Origin: Moraxella sp. FZFQ2102
Lineage (GTDB): Bacteria; Pseudomonadota; Gammaproteobacteria; Pseudomonadales; Moraxellaceae
DNA length: 64,000 nucleotides
Reading direction: 5' to 3'
Assembly: GCF_024137865.1 (NCBI RefSeq)
Contig: NZ_CP099960.1
Location: 1,426,001-1,490,000, forward strand
The notes beneath the pieces are model-generated. The model ran no database searches. It was not told the origin of the DNA and saw nothing but the letters and a program-made list of their open reading frames with translations. Each line of letters opens with the position of its first letter. Within the stretch, counting starts at the first letter, position 1. The position numbers were made by a program, and so were the translations under genes. Shown piece by piece: positions 46,733 to 56,310 of the stretch.

Positions 46733-46910
46733 AAAAATTTCTCAACTCAAATAGTCTAATTATCAACTTTTTAAGCGAAATTTTAAGGGCGTACCAATAC
46801 GAAAGAACAACTTTAAAAGTTGTTATTGTGGCTATACTTTGCGCTGTGTAATTGATGAATGTAATATTCCGTTTTTGCATATTATGCTTAATTAAATAAG
46901 GAAAAATCCG

Positions 46911-48543
46911 ATGAATACCCCAGAAATCATGAAAAATCCATTGACCAACAAAGACACGGCATTCAGCTTGGCAGAACGCGCCCAATACGGCTTGATTGGT
47001 CGCTTGCCTGTGGCGGTGGAAACTTTGGACGAACAAGCCGCGCGCTTACCGTCAATTTTCATCTTATGAGTAAGATATTGAAAAATATATTTTTCTTGAC
47101 CAATTGCACAACCGCAACGAAGTGTTGTATTACAAATTATTGACCGACCATTTGGCTGAAATGCTGCCTGTGGTGTATGACCCGACGGTGGGCGAAGCCA
47201 TTAAAAAATGGTCGTGTGATTACCGCCGCAGCCACGCCGTGTATTTAGATGTCAATCACCCTGAACATATCCGTGCGTCATTTGAAACGCTGGGTTTGGG
47301 GGCTGATGATGTGGATTTGATTGTGGTTTCCGACGCCGAAGAAATTTTGGGGATTGGCGACTGGGGCGTGAACGGTACGGATATTTCGGTAGGAAAATTA
47401 GCGGTTTATACGGCGGCAAGCATTGACCCCAGCCGCGCGATTGCCGTGAATTTGGACGTTGGCACGGATAACGAGCAATTATTGAACGACCCCACTTATT
47501 TGGGCAACCGTCATGCGCGTGTGCGTGGCGAGCGTTACGATGCGTTAATTCAGGCATATTTATAAACCGCTTCGGAATTACTCCCCAACGCTTTGTTGCA
47601 TTTTGAAGATTTCGGGCCATCTAATGCGCGTCGCATTTTGGTGCAAAATCGTGAAAAATACCGCATTTTCAACGATGATATGCAAGGAACAGGCACGATT
47701 GTGATGGCGGCGGTGATTTCAGGTTTGAAAGTAACCAAGCAGACTTTTGCCGAACAACGCCTTGTGGTGTACGGTGCTGGCACGGCTGGCACAGGCATGG
47801 CAGACCAAATCAGCACGCCAATGGAATGCAACGGATTGAGCCGTGAAGAAGCGAAAAAATGCGTTTGGTTGATTGATATCAATGGTTTGGTAACCGATGA
47901 TATGGAAAACTTGCCCGATTACCAACAAGAATACGCTCGTCTAGCCAGCGAAGTTGCGGCTTGGCAACGCGACAACGGCAAAATCAATTTGTTGGAAGTG
48001 GTTAAACAAGTCAAGCCCACCATTTTGATTGGCACGTCCACCGACCATGGCGCGTTTACCGAGCCTGTGGTTCAAGCCTTGTGTGCGGGTGTGGAGCGTC
48101 CGATTTTGTTGCCATTGTCCAATCCTACCGAACGCATTGAAGTAATGCCTGATGACGCAGTGCGTTGGTCAAATGGTAAAGCATTGATTGCAACGGGCAT
48201 TCCTGTTGCGCCTGTGTCTTATCAAGGCGTGGAATATGTGATTGGTCAGGGCAATAATGCTTTGCTTTACCCAGGTTTGGGCTTGGGCGTGATTGTGTCG
48301 GGCGCAAAACACGTTACCGATGGTATGTTGCTTGCGGCGGCGGAAGCGGTTGCCAGCCAAGTCAATCCACAAGATTTGGGCGCGTCATTGTTGCCGCCTG
48401 TGGACAATTTGCGTGCGTCTTCGGCAACGGTGGCGGAAGCGGTTACCAAACAAGCGGTTAAAGACGGCGTGGCAACCAAGCAGCCTGAAAATTGGGTGCA
48501 GGCGGTGCAAGATGCAATGTGGCAAGCGGTTTATGCGGCTTAA
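46911..48543 (+). pseudogene. maeA: NAD-dependent malic enzyme, inactivated
   Basis: The reading would give about 544 residues of the malic enzyme family that turns malate into pyruvate and CO2. Family sequence is clear along its length: [79 protein letters not shown] and PLSNPTERIEV. Three lesions break it: a frameshift near 47045 (after EQAAR the frame of YRQFSSYE continues), an in-frame TAA at 47071-47073 and another TAA at 47563-47565. The native RBS (AAGGAAAAATCCG) and start remain. The large 3' frame from 47593 is only a fragment. The gene lies in the Neisseriaceae-like part of the island. Confidence 0.9.
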
Positions 48544-48562
48544 TGATTTGAAATGATGGGAA

Positions 48563-48591
48563 ATGCCGTTTGAATGAATTTCAGACGGCAT
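48563..48591 (+). terminator. Terminator containing an exact Neisseria DNA uptake sequence
   Basis: TTCAGACGGCAT at 48580-48591 is the exact reverse complement of the 12-mer ATGCCGTCTGAA. With ATGCCGTTTGAA at 48563-48574 (one change) it forms an inverted repeat followed by TTTAATT, 20 bases after the malic enzyme pseudogene. Confidence 0.85.
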
Positions 48592-48610
48592 TTTAATTAA
48601 GTTAAATCAA

Positions 48611-49672
48611 TCACATAAACCCACGCTGATACTGTACTGGCACAAACTGCATTTCACTGCCATCAAATTGATTTTGTTGATATTGAGCATTGAGCACCCA
48701 ATACGGGTCTCGCAACAAACCACGCCCAACGGCAACCAAATCCGCATCACCCACGCCAAGCACATGGTCAGCCACGCTTGGATTATCTAGCATACCTACC
48801 GCAATCACAGGCAAGCCTGTCGCTTGTTTGACTTGGCGAGCAAAATCCACTTGATACCCCGCATAAAATTCAGGGTGGTTGCCTGCGTGCAATACGCCAT
48901 CACCGCCACCGCTGACATCAAGCACATCTGCCCCAGCTTCGGCAAAACGCTGAGCCACTTGCAAACCATACGCCAAATCAAAGCCATCTTTACCATATTC
49001 TTGAGCCGAAATTCGCACAATTAACGGCATATCCGCTGGCATAACCGCTTTTGACGCTTTAATCACTTGCTCGCCAAATAGCATTTTATCTTGACCGTAT
49101 TCATCGGTGCGTTGATTGGATTTTGGCGAATAAAATTGATGAATGAGATAGCCGTGAGCACCGTGTATTTCAATGGTATCAAAGCCTGCGTCCACCGCCC
49201 GTTTGACCGAATGGGCAAACGCTTGCACCAAGTCTTTGACTTCATCGGTGGTCAATTCTCGTGGCGTAATGAGATTTTGCCCTGCGTAATCCAATTCGCC
49301 ATAATGGATTGCACTAGGGGCAACGGCGTTCGGTTCATCTTGGGCTTTGCGACCTGCGTGGGCGATCTGAATGCCGATTTTTGCACCGTGTGCGTGAACG
49401 CTGTCCACCAGTTTTTTAAAGGCTTGTTGTTGTTCATCATTCCAAAGCCCTAAGCAATTTGGGCTAATGCGACCATTTGGTGCGACATTGGTCATTTCCA
49501 CGATAATCAAGCCGACACCGCCAATCGCACGGCTGGTGTAATGTACCAAATGCCAGTCATTCGGCACGCCTTCGGTGGCAGAATATTGGCACATTGGGGG
49601 CATGACCACACGGTTTTTAAGTTCTAAATTTTTGATTTGCAATGGGGTAAGGAGTTTACGGAATTTTGCCAT
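48611..49672 (-). CDS. NADH:flavin oxidoreductase, YqjM-like old yellow enzyme
   Basis: This 353-residue FMN enzyme is close to the YqjM/OYE class. The N-terminal VVMPPMCQYSATEGVPNDWH carries the Cys that tunes FMN in this class; QIAHAGRKA, IEIHGAHGYLIHQFYSPKSN and VIAVGMLD follow. It reduces activated alkenes with NAD(P)H and may serve detoxification. The start was set at 49672 (MAKFRKLLTP); an ATG at 49690 is possible. It diverges from arsR, whose palindromic operator lies about 120 bp upstream, so coregulation is possible. Confidence 0.88.
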   Translation of the reverse strand: MAKFRKLLTPLQIKNLELKNRVVMPPMCQYSATEGVPNDWHLVHYTSRAIGGVGLIIVEMTNVAPNGRISPNCLGLWNDEQQQAFKKLVDSVHAHGAKIGIQIAHAGRKAQDEPNAVAPSAIHYGELDYAGQNLITPRELTTDEVKDLVQAFAHSVKRAVDAGFDTIEIHGAHGYLIHQFYSPKSNQRTDEYGQDKMLFGEQVIKASKAVMPADMPLIVRISAQEYGKDGFDLAYGLQVAQRFAEAGADVLDVSGGGDGVLHAGNHPEFYAGYQVDFARQVKQATGLPVIAVGMLDNPSVADHVLGVGDADLVAVGRGLLRDPYWVLNAQYQQNQFDGSEMQFVPVQYQRGFM

Positions 49673-49790
49673 GATAAATTTACTCTTCATTGAAAGATGG
49701 CACTATCATAGGTGTTTTATGTTATTATTTCAAATTGATTATTGTGATGGGTAGGTATAAGTTAGGGTGATAAATAAGTTGGATAAATTG

Positions 49791-49828
49791 GCACATTTCA
49801 TTTCAAACATTCTTGAAATGAAATGTGC
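49791..49828 (+). promoter_or_regulatory. ArsR operator before arsR (perfect 16-bp palindrome)
   Basis: GCACATTTCATTTCAA (49791-49806) and its exact inverse (49813-49828) flank 6 bases. The central TTCAAACATTCTTGAA recurs before arsC with two changes. It sits at the expected promoter position of arsR and also faces the divergent reductase gene. Confidence 0.75.
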
Positions 49829-49868
49829 TATTCTTTATAATAACACAACAATTGACAGGACAATACCT

Positions 49869-50171
49869 ATGAATACCGAACAAGCCAGCCAATTATTTGA
49901 AAGTTTATCATCGCCTATTCGTTTGGCGATTTTTCAAGAACTTTCGGCAATGGGTTCGCAAGGTATGATTGCAGGCGATTTAGCCAAAGCCTTAAATCTT
50001 GCACCCAATCATTTATCATTTCATCTCAAAACCTTAACTCATGCAGGCTTGATTACCAGCCAACAAGAAGGACGATTTGTCCGCTATTATGCCAATTTAA
50101 ATTTGATGATGGATTTGACCCGTTTTCTCACGCAAAATTGCTGTATTCATAGCCACGAGCAATGTTGCTAA
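49869..50171 (+). CDS. arsR: Arsenical-resistance regulator ArsR
   Basis: This 100-residue ArsR/SmtB repressor has a winged helix (LSSPIRLAIFQEL, then NHLSFHLKTLTHAGLI) and ends in a cysteine-rich tail: C91, C92, C99, C100 in NCCIHSHEQCC. A C-terminal Cys-Cys...Cys arsenite site is known for the ArsR of Acidithiobacillus ferrooxidans, so As(III) sensing by this tail is likely. The start at 49869 leaves the palindromic operator upstream; a longer ORF would run through it. The stop overlaps the 8-bp target duplication of an insertion sequence. Confidence 0.9.
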   Translation: MNTEQASQLFESLSSPIRLAIFQELSAMGSQGMIAGDLAKALNLAPNHLSFHLKTLTHAGLITSQQEGRFVRYYANLNLMMDLTRFLTQNCCIHSHEQCC

Positions 50172-50177
50172 ATTTTT

Positions 50178-50891
50178 GGGGCTGTACTAGATTAGCAACA
50201 ATGCTATACTAGTTTTATGAAGATAACCCGTTGTAAATTAAGTAAAAAAGTTCAAGTTAAACTGCTTGAATTTTTTGTGCTTGAAGTCACCGCAAGATCA
50301 GCTGCTGATTTGTTAGAGATACATCATAATTCAGCTGCTTTGTTTTATCATAAAATTCGCTTGGTGATTGAATATCGCTTAAACCTTGAAGCTTGTGAAT
50401 TATTTGACGGTGAAGTAGAATTGGATGAAAGCTATTTCGGTGGCATTCGTAAAGGCAAGCGTGGACGGGGTGCTGCTGGCAAAGTTGCCGTATTTGGTCT
50501 TTTAAAACGCAATGGTAAGGTTTATACTGCCTGTGTTAAAGATACCAAAGCTAAGACATTAATGCCTATTATTGCCAGTAAAATCAAACCTGATAGCGTG
50601 GTTTATACAGATAGCTATCGAAGTTATAATGCTTTAGATGTGAGTGATTTTAAACACTTTAGAATTAATCATTCCAAAGAATTTGCAAACAATCATAATC
50701 ACATTAACGGCATTGAAAACTTTTGGTCGCAATCCAAACGCATTCTAAGAAAATATAACGGTATTGACAAAAAGCATTTTCATTTATTTATCAAAGAATG
50801 CGAGTTTAGATTTAACTATGGCACACCATCCAATCAATTAAGATTGTTAAGAAAATGGTGTGGGGTTTAGGGGTTTATCTAGTACAGCCCC
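50178..50891 (+). mobile_element. IS1595-family element (IS1016-like) with 8-bp target duplication
   Basis: Inverted ends GGGGCTGTACTAGAT (50178-50192) and its complement (50877-50891) enclose one transposase gene. AAATTTTT at 50170-50177 and 50892-50899 is a perfect 8-bp duplication, as expected for this family. It entered exactly at the arsR stop and separated arsR from arsC. The clean duplication points to a fairly recent event. Confidence 0.92.
50217..50870 (+). CDS. IS1595-family transposase
   Basis: This 217-residue ISXO2-like DDE transposase has a short N-terminal region, then GEVELDESYFGGIRKGKRGRG with the first Asp, VVYTDSYRSYNAL with the second Asp, and FANNHNHINGIENFWSQSKR with the last acidic residue. 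Size and motifs fit IS1016-type elements known from Haemophilus, Neisseria and Moraxella. A TGCTATACT extended -10 lies just inside the left end. It looks intact. Confidence 0.92.
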   Translation: MKITRCKLSKKVQVKLLEFFVLEVTARSAADLLEIHHNSAALFYHKIRLVIEYRLNLEACELFDGEVELDESYFGGIRKGKRGRGAAGKVAVFGLLKRNGKVYTACVKDTKAKTLMPIIASKIKPDSVVYTDSYRSYNALDVSDFKHFRINHSKEFANNHNHINGIENFWSQSKRILRKYNGIDKKHFHLFIKECEFRFNYGTPSNQLRLLRKWCGV

Positions 50892-50911
50892 AAATTTTTT
50901 TATCTTATTAC

Positions 50912-50927
50912 TTCAAAATTTCTTGAA
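50912..50927 (+). promoter_or_regulatory. Second ArsR operator, before arsC
   Basis: TTCAAAATTTCTTGAA matches the core of the arsR operator (49802-49817) at 14 of 16 positions. It lies 20 bases before arsC, to the right of the insertion sequence. Confidence 0.65.
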
Positions 50928-50946
50928 ATATTGAAAGGAAATCAAA

Positions 50947-51357
50947 ATGCACTCCATGACTATCTACCACAACCCAAACTGTGGCACTTCACGCAATACA
51001 TTGGCATTGATTCGCCACATGGGATTTGAACCGCAAGTTATTCATTATTTGGAAAATCCGCCTGATGAAACCACTTTGCGTGGGTTATTATCGGCAATGA
51101 ATATTACGCCACGCCAATTGTTACGCACCAATGTGCCTGAATTTATGGCTTGCGGATTGGATAATGAACAAATGGGCGATGACGATGTGATTAAAGCGAT
51201 GTTGGCAAATCCCATTTTAATCAATCGCCCCATTGTTATGACGGAAAAAGGTGTGAAATTGTGTCGTCCGTCTGAATTGTTTTTGGATATTTCGCCTGTG
51301 CCACTTTTGGCAGATTTTGTGAAAGAAAATGGCGAAATTATTGCGAAAAGGGGATAA
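50947..51357 (+). CDS. arsC: Arsenate reductase, glutaredoxin-dependent
   Basis: This 136-residue ArsC of the E. coli plasmid type reduces arsenate to arsenite with glutathione and glutaredoxin. The catalytic C12 lies in [12 protein letters not shown]. The three arginines that bind arsenate are in LLRTNVP, INRPIV and LCRPSE. The start at 50947 follows GAAAGGAAATC. It is followed after only 2 bases by acr3. It is separated from arsR by the IS but has its own ArsR-like box. Confidence 0.94.
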   Translation: MHSMTIYHNPNCGTSRNTLALIRHMGFEPQVIHYLENPPDETTLRGLLSAMNITPRQLLRTNVPEFMACGLDNEQMGDDDVIKAMLANPILINRPIVMTEKGVKLCRPSELFLDISPVPLLADFVKENGEIIAKRG

Positions 51358-51359
51358 AA

Positions 51360-52364
51360 ATGGGTTTGTTTGAGCGTTATTTAAGTGTGTGGGTAGCATT
51401 GGCGATTGCTTGCGGTGTACTGCTTGGCGTGCTGATGCCCGATGCTTTTGGCTACATTGCCAAACTTGAGATTGCTCACATCAATTTGCCTGTGGCGGTT
51501 CTGATTTGGCTGATGATTTATCCGATGATGGTGCAAATTGATTGGTCGGCAATCAAAGATGTGGGCAAAAAACCAAAAGGTTTGGCTTTAACGATTGTTG
51601 TGAATTGGTTGATTAAGCCGTTTACGATGGCGCTCGTTGGATGGTTGTTTTTTCGGGTATTTTTCGCCAATTGGGTAGACGCACAATCGGCAACCGAATA
51701 CATCGCAGGCATGATTTTGCTGGGTGTGGCACCGTGTACGGCGATGGTGTTTGTGTGGTCGCAGTTGGTCAAAGGGGACGCGAATTATACGCTGGTGCAA
51801 GTGTCTATCAATGATTTGATTATGATTTTTGCGTTTGCACCGATTGCCAGTATCTTGCTTGGCGTGAGTAATATTGATATTCCGTGGCAAACGCTGTTGT
51901 ATAGCACGATTTTGTATGTGGTGTTGCCGTTGTTGGCAGGGTGGATAACACGGCATATTCTGCAAAAATCAAACCGCCCAATTACGCAATTTACGGCAAA
52001 ATTAAAACCGTTTTCTATCATGGGTTTACTTTTGACGGTGGTGTTATTGTTTGCCTTTCAAGCGCAAACGATTTTGGATAATCCGCTCATTATTGTGCTG
52101 ATTGCGATACCGCTTTTGGTGCAGACTTATGGGATTTTCTTTTTGGCACACGGTTTGGCGAAATGGTTGAAATTGCCCCATCAAATTGCTGCGCCTGCGT
52201 GTTTGATTGGCACGAGTAATTTTTTTGAATTGGCGGTGGCGGTGGCGATCTCACTCTTTGGTTTGCATTCAGGCGCGGCATTGGCAACGGTGGTGGGTGT
52301 GTTGGTGGAAGTGCCTGTGATGTTGTCGCTGGTGGCGTGGTTGAATCGACAGCGTAGTTTTTAG
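51360..52364 (+). CDS. acr3: Arsenite efflux transporter, ACR3 family
   Basis: This 334-residue inner-membrane permease exports arsenite. Ten hydrophobic segments can be followed. The conserved Cys is in [13 protein letters not shown] in the fourth helix, and [14 protein letters not shown] near the end is also typical. It is ACR3, not the longer ArsB type. Spacing to arsC is 2 bp, so the two are cotranscribed and work as reduction plus export. A TAG stop follows, with no clear terminator before the LysR gene. Confidence 0.93.
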   Translation: MGLFERYLSVWVALAIACGVLLGVLMPDAFGYIAKLEIAHINLPVAVLIWLMIYPMMVQIDWSAIKDVGKKPKGLALTIVVNWLIKPFTMALVGWLFFRVFFANWVDAQSATEYIAGMILLGVAPCTAMVFVWSQLVKGDANYTLVQVSINDLIMIFAFAPIASILLGVSNIDIPWQTLLYSTILYVVLPLLAGWITRHILQKSNRPITQFTAKLKPFSIMGLLLTVVLLFAFQAQTILDNPLIIVLIAIPLLVQTYGIFFLAHGLAKWLKLPHQIAAPACLIGTSNFFELAVAVAISLFGLHSGAALATVVGVLVEVPVMLSLVAWLNRQRSF

Positions 52365-52404
52365 TTAGTCTGAGAATATATTTTGTTGAAAATATTATTG
52401 CAAT

Positions 52405-52441
52405 TATGCCAAAATACCTATCATTAAACTATTTTGGCATA
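52405..52441 (+). promoter_or_regulatory. Palindromic operator before the LysR gene
   Basis: TATGCCAAAATA (52405-52416) and TATTTTGGCATA (52430-52441) are perfect 12-bp arms 13 bases apart. The site ends 3 bases before the start codon, where bound protein would block transcription or translation. Confidence 0.65.
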
Positions 52442-52444
52442 ACC

Positions 52445-54420
<1,976 letters not shown>

Positions 54421-54448
54421 TTGCATTCTTGCCAATCTTTGCTATAAT
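54421..54448 (+). promoter_or_regulatory. Promoter of tRNA-Ser
   Basis: TTGCAT (54421-54426) and TATAAT (54443-54448, preceded by TGC) are 16 bases apart. Confidence 0.7.
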
Positions 54449-54524
54449 TATCGCCCACAACGACAAGCGAAATCATCATTGATGATCTAAGATAAATATA
54501 GCAATTTATCTGAGCCAAGCGTTC

Positions 54525-54616
54525 GGTGAAGTGGGTGAGTGGCTGAAACCAGTTCCCTGCTAAGGAACCATACCTAATTACGGGTATCGAGGGTTCGAAT
54601 CCCTCCTTCACCGCCA
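54525..54616 (+). tRNA. tRNA-Ser (anticodon GCU)
   Basis: The acceptor arms GGTGAAG and CTTCACC pair, the discriminator is G and CCA is encoded. The anticodon loop CTGCTAA (54557-54563) gives GCT at 54559-54561. A long variable arm and the T-loop GGTTCGAATCC are present, as in serine tRNAs. It reads AGC and AGU codons. Confidence 0.96.
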
Positions 54617-54672
54617 TTTATTTTCTCAAGTTTTGATCGATATTAAAACCGAAAATAAATTAAAAAAAGTGC

Positions 54673-54700
54673 TTGACATACAAAATAAACACTGTATAAT
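54673..54700 (+). promoter_or_regulatory. Promoter of tRNA-Arg
   Basis: TTGACA (54673-54678) and TATAAT (54695-54700), both perfect consensus, are 16 bases apart. Confidence 0.85.
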
Positions 54701-54745
54701 AGCCGCCACAACGAACGATGTTGAATAACAAAGTGAGTTGAATCC

Positions 54746-54822
54746 GCACCCGTAGCTCAGTTGGATAGAGCACTTGGCTACGAACTAAGGGGTCGGGAGT
54801 TCGAATCTCTCCGGGTGCGCCA
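54746..54822 (+). tRNA. tRNA-Arg (anticodon ACG)
   Basis: GCACCCG pairs with CGGGTGC; discriminator G and an encoded CCA follow. The loop CTACGAA gives anticodon ACG at 54780-54782, which is changed to ICG by TadA in the family. It closely matches E. coli tRNA-Arg(ACG). Confidence 0.96.
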
Positions 54823-54830
54823 TATTACGA

Positions 54831-54868
54831 AAATCACCGAAATCAATGATTTCGGTGATTTTTTTTGC
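54831..54868 (+). terminator. Terminator after tRNA-Arg
   Basis: AAATCACCGAAATCA and its inverse form a long stem followed by eight T. Confidence 0.9.
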
Positions 54869-54967
54869 GTTTTATCATAGGTATTGGGCAGGTGTCGGGA
54901 TAGGCATTGTGCAAGTCATTTGCACTGCTGGGCTTCGATTGCCAATTTCCCCAAATCCTTGCTTTTA

Positions 54968-54976
54968 TGCTACAAT
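54968..54976 (+). promoter_or_regulatory. Extended -10 element of the RDD gene
   Basis: TGCTACAAT lies 30 bases before the ATG at 55007. It argues against the longer ORF from 54884. Confidence 0.5.
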
Positions 54977-55006
54977 AATCCCATCTTTTTCATTGTGATT
55001 GCATCC

Positions 55007-55627
55007 ATGTCAAAACACACCAAGACCCAAGCCGTACAAACGTCCATCACCGAAACACCTACCGTTGCCAAGCCGTTGGTGCGACTGTCTGCCATCGTCT
55101 ATGATGGTATGCTGATTTTGGCGATGTTGTTTTTGGTGGGGGCGGTGTTGTCCGTGGTCGGTACGCTGCTATTTTTGGATGTGGGGACAACCTCTCAGGA
55201 TGCCAAGGCGTTGCCGCTGTGGTATCAAAACGGCGTGATGACACCTGCGTTTGTGCTGACTTTGGTGGGGTTTTATGGGATTTTTTGGCGTAAGTCGGGG
55301 CAGACCTTGGGTATGCAGACTTGGCGACTAAAGACTGTGGATGCCCATGGGCAGCTGCTTAGCTGGGGGCAGAGCTTTATGCGGATCATCAGTGCCTGCC
55401 TTGTGCCTGCCCTGTGTGCGGCGGTTGGTGCGTTTATCCATGGGTCGAAGCTTGCGATTTTGTTGGCGGCGTTTTTGGGTTTTTTGTTCAATTTTTTGTT
55501 TTGTGTGTTTAACACTCGGGGGCTTGCGGTGCATGATATGCTGTCAAACACCATCACGCTCAAAGTGCCAAAAATCGCCCACGAAACCCTATGGCAAAGC
55601 CTAAAACGCCGTAAATCAAAAAGCTAG
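55007..55627 (+). CDS. RDD family membrane protein
   Basis: This 206-residue membrane protein has a short polar start, then the RDD domain. It shows a first helix after VRLSAIVYDGMLI, where the family R-D-D is partly kept (R, D), a second helix near PAFVLTLVGFYGIFW, the motif GQTLGMQTWRLKTVD, and two more helices (KLAILLAAFLGFLFNFLFCVF). RDD proteins are thought to be small transporters or channels, with uncertain substrates. A terminator follows. Confidence 0.85.
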   Translation: MSKHTKTQAVQTSITETPTVAKPLVRLSAIVYDGMLILAMLFLVGAVLSVVGTLLFLDVGTTSQDAKALPLWYQNGVMTPAFVLTLVGFYGIFWRKSGQTLGMQTWRLKTVDAHGQLLSWGQSFMRIISACLVPALCAAVGAFIHGSKLAILLAAFLGFLFNFLFCVFNTRGLAVHDMLSNTITLKVPKIAHETLWQSLKRRKSKS

Positions 55628-55634
55628 ATATGCC

Positions 55635-55662
55635 AAAGCCGTTGTCATCAACGGCTTTTTTG
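55635..55662. terminator. Terminator of the RDD gene
   Basis: AAAGCCGTTG and CAACGGCTTT pair around TCAT, followed by T. It may also stop transcription from the minus-strand genes. Confidence 0.85.
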
Positions 55663-55731
55663 TGGGCGGTGTATTTATTTAAGAATTGGGCAAGAGTTAC
55701 CGTGCAAGTCCTGCGATTATCACTGTCTAAA

Positions 55732-56310
55732 TTATATGTTATCTTTGCGTGCAAGCCACTTTTTGCTTGTTAAATACCAGCCAGTCCACAACCCATGTTC
55801 GCTGTATTGTTTTTTTAGAGTATAAAGATATTGATCATACGCATAATCATAACCATCAATATCTGTATATTCCCAAGCGGTGATGACGAATTGATCATGC
55901 GATAATTGCTTGATGCTGTCAATGTGACTATATGAGATCAACTCACCTTCATCACCAAAGGCAAAATGATCGTCTAAGACCAAAAAATGATCAGTATACC
56001 TTTTAAACACTGTGGTAATAAAGTATTGGGCTGAATGATTGCTTCCTTGGCAGCCTATATCACCATGCCAGAACACATAATATGTAGTTTGTTTGGGGGT
56101 GTCGTCTGTATGTATTTCTTGATTAACCAAAAACACATCTTTGAGCGTCGTCTCAACGCCTGAGTTGCTTCTTTCGAAAGAATGGTTGCAAGCTGTTAAA
56201 TTGGCATAAGCTTTCATCGTGTCATAGACGGCGTTTTTCTCCGAATTAGCATAAGCATTAACTGAACAGAATATACAAATCAGCAGTAGCAAGTAATTTA
56301 GAGTTTTCAT
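55732..56310 (-). CDS. Secreted protein of unknown function
   Basis: This 192-residue protein has a Sec signal peptide (MKTLNYLLLLICIFCSVNAYA, cut after about residue 21 or 22). The mature part is acidic and aromatic, with two cysteines (TACNHSFERS, IGCQGSNHS) that could pair in the periplasm. No family was recognised. Its start overlaps the hemN stop by 1 base, so it is cotranscribed with hemN, but no functional link is known. Confidence 0.7.
   Translation of the reverse strand: MKTLNYLLLLICIFCSVNAYANSEKNAVYDTMKAYANLTACNHSFERSNSGVETTLKDVFLVNQEIHTDDTPKQTTYYVFWHGDIGCQGSNHSAQYFITTVFKRYTDHFLVLDDHFAFGDEGELISYSHIDSIKQLSHDQFVITAWEYTDIDGYDYAYDQYLYTLKKQYSEHGLWTGWYLTSKKWLARKDNI

Noticed and set aside
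52406..52444. Longer LysR start at 52406
   Set aside because: It lies inside a perfect palindromic operator, and LysR proteins normally begin about where ATG 52445 places it.
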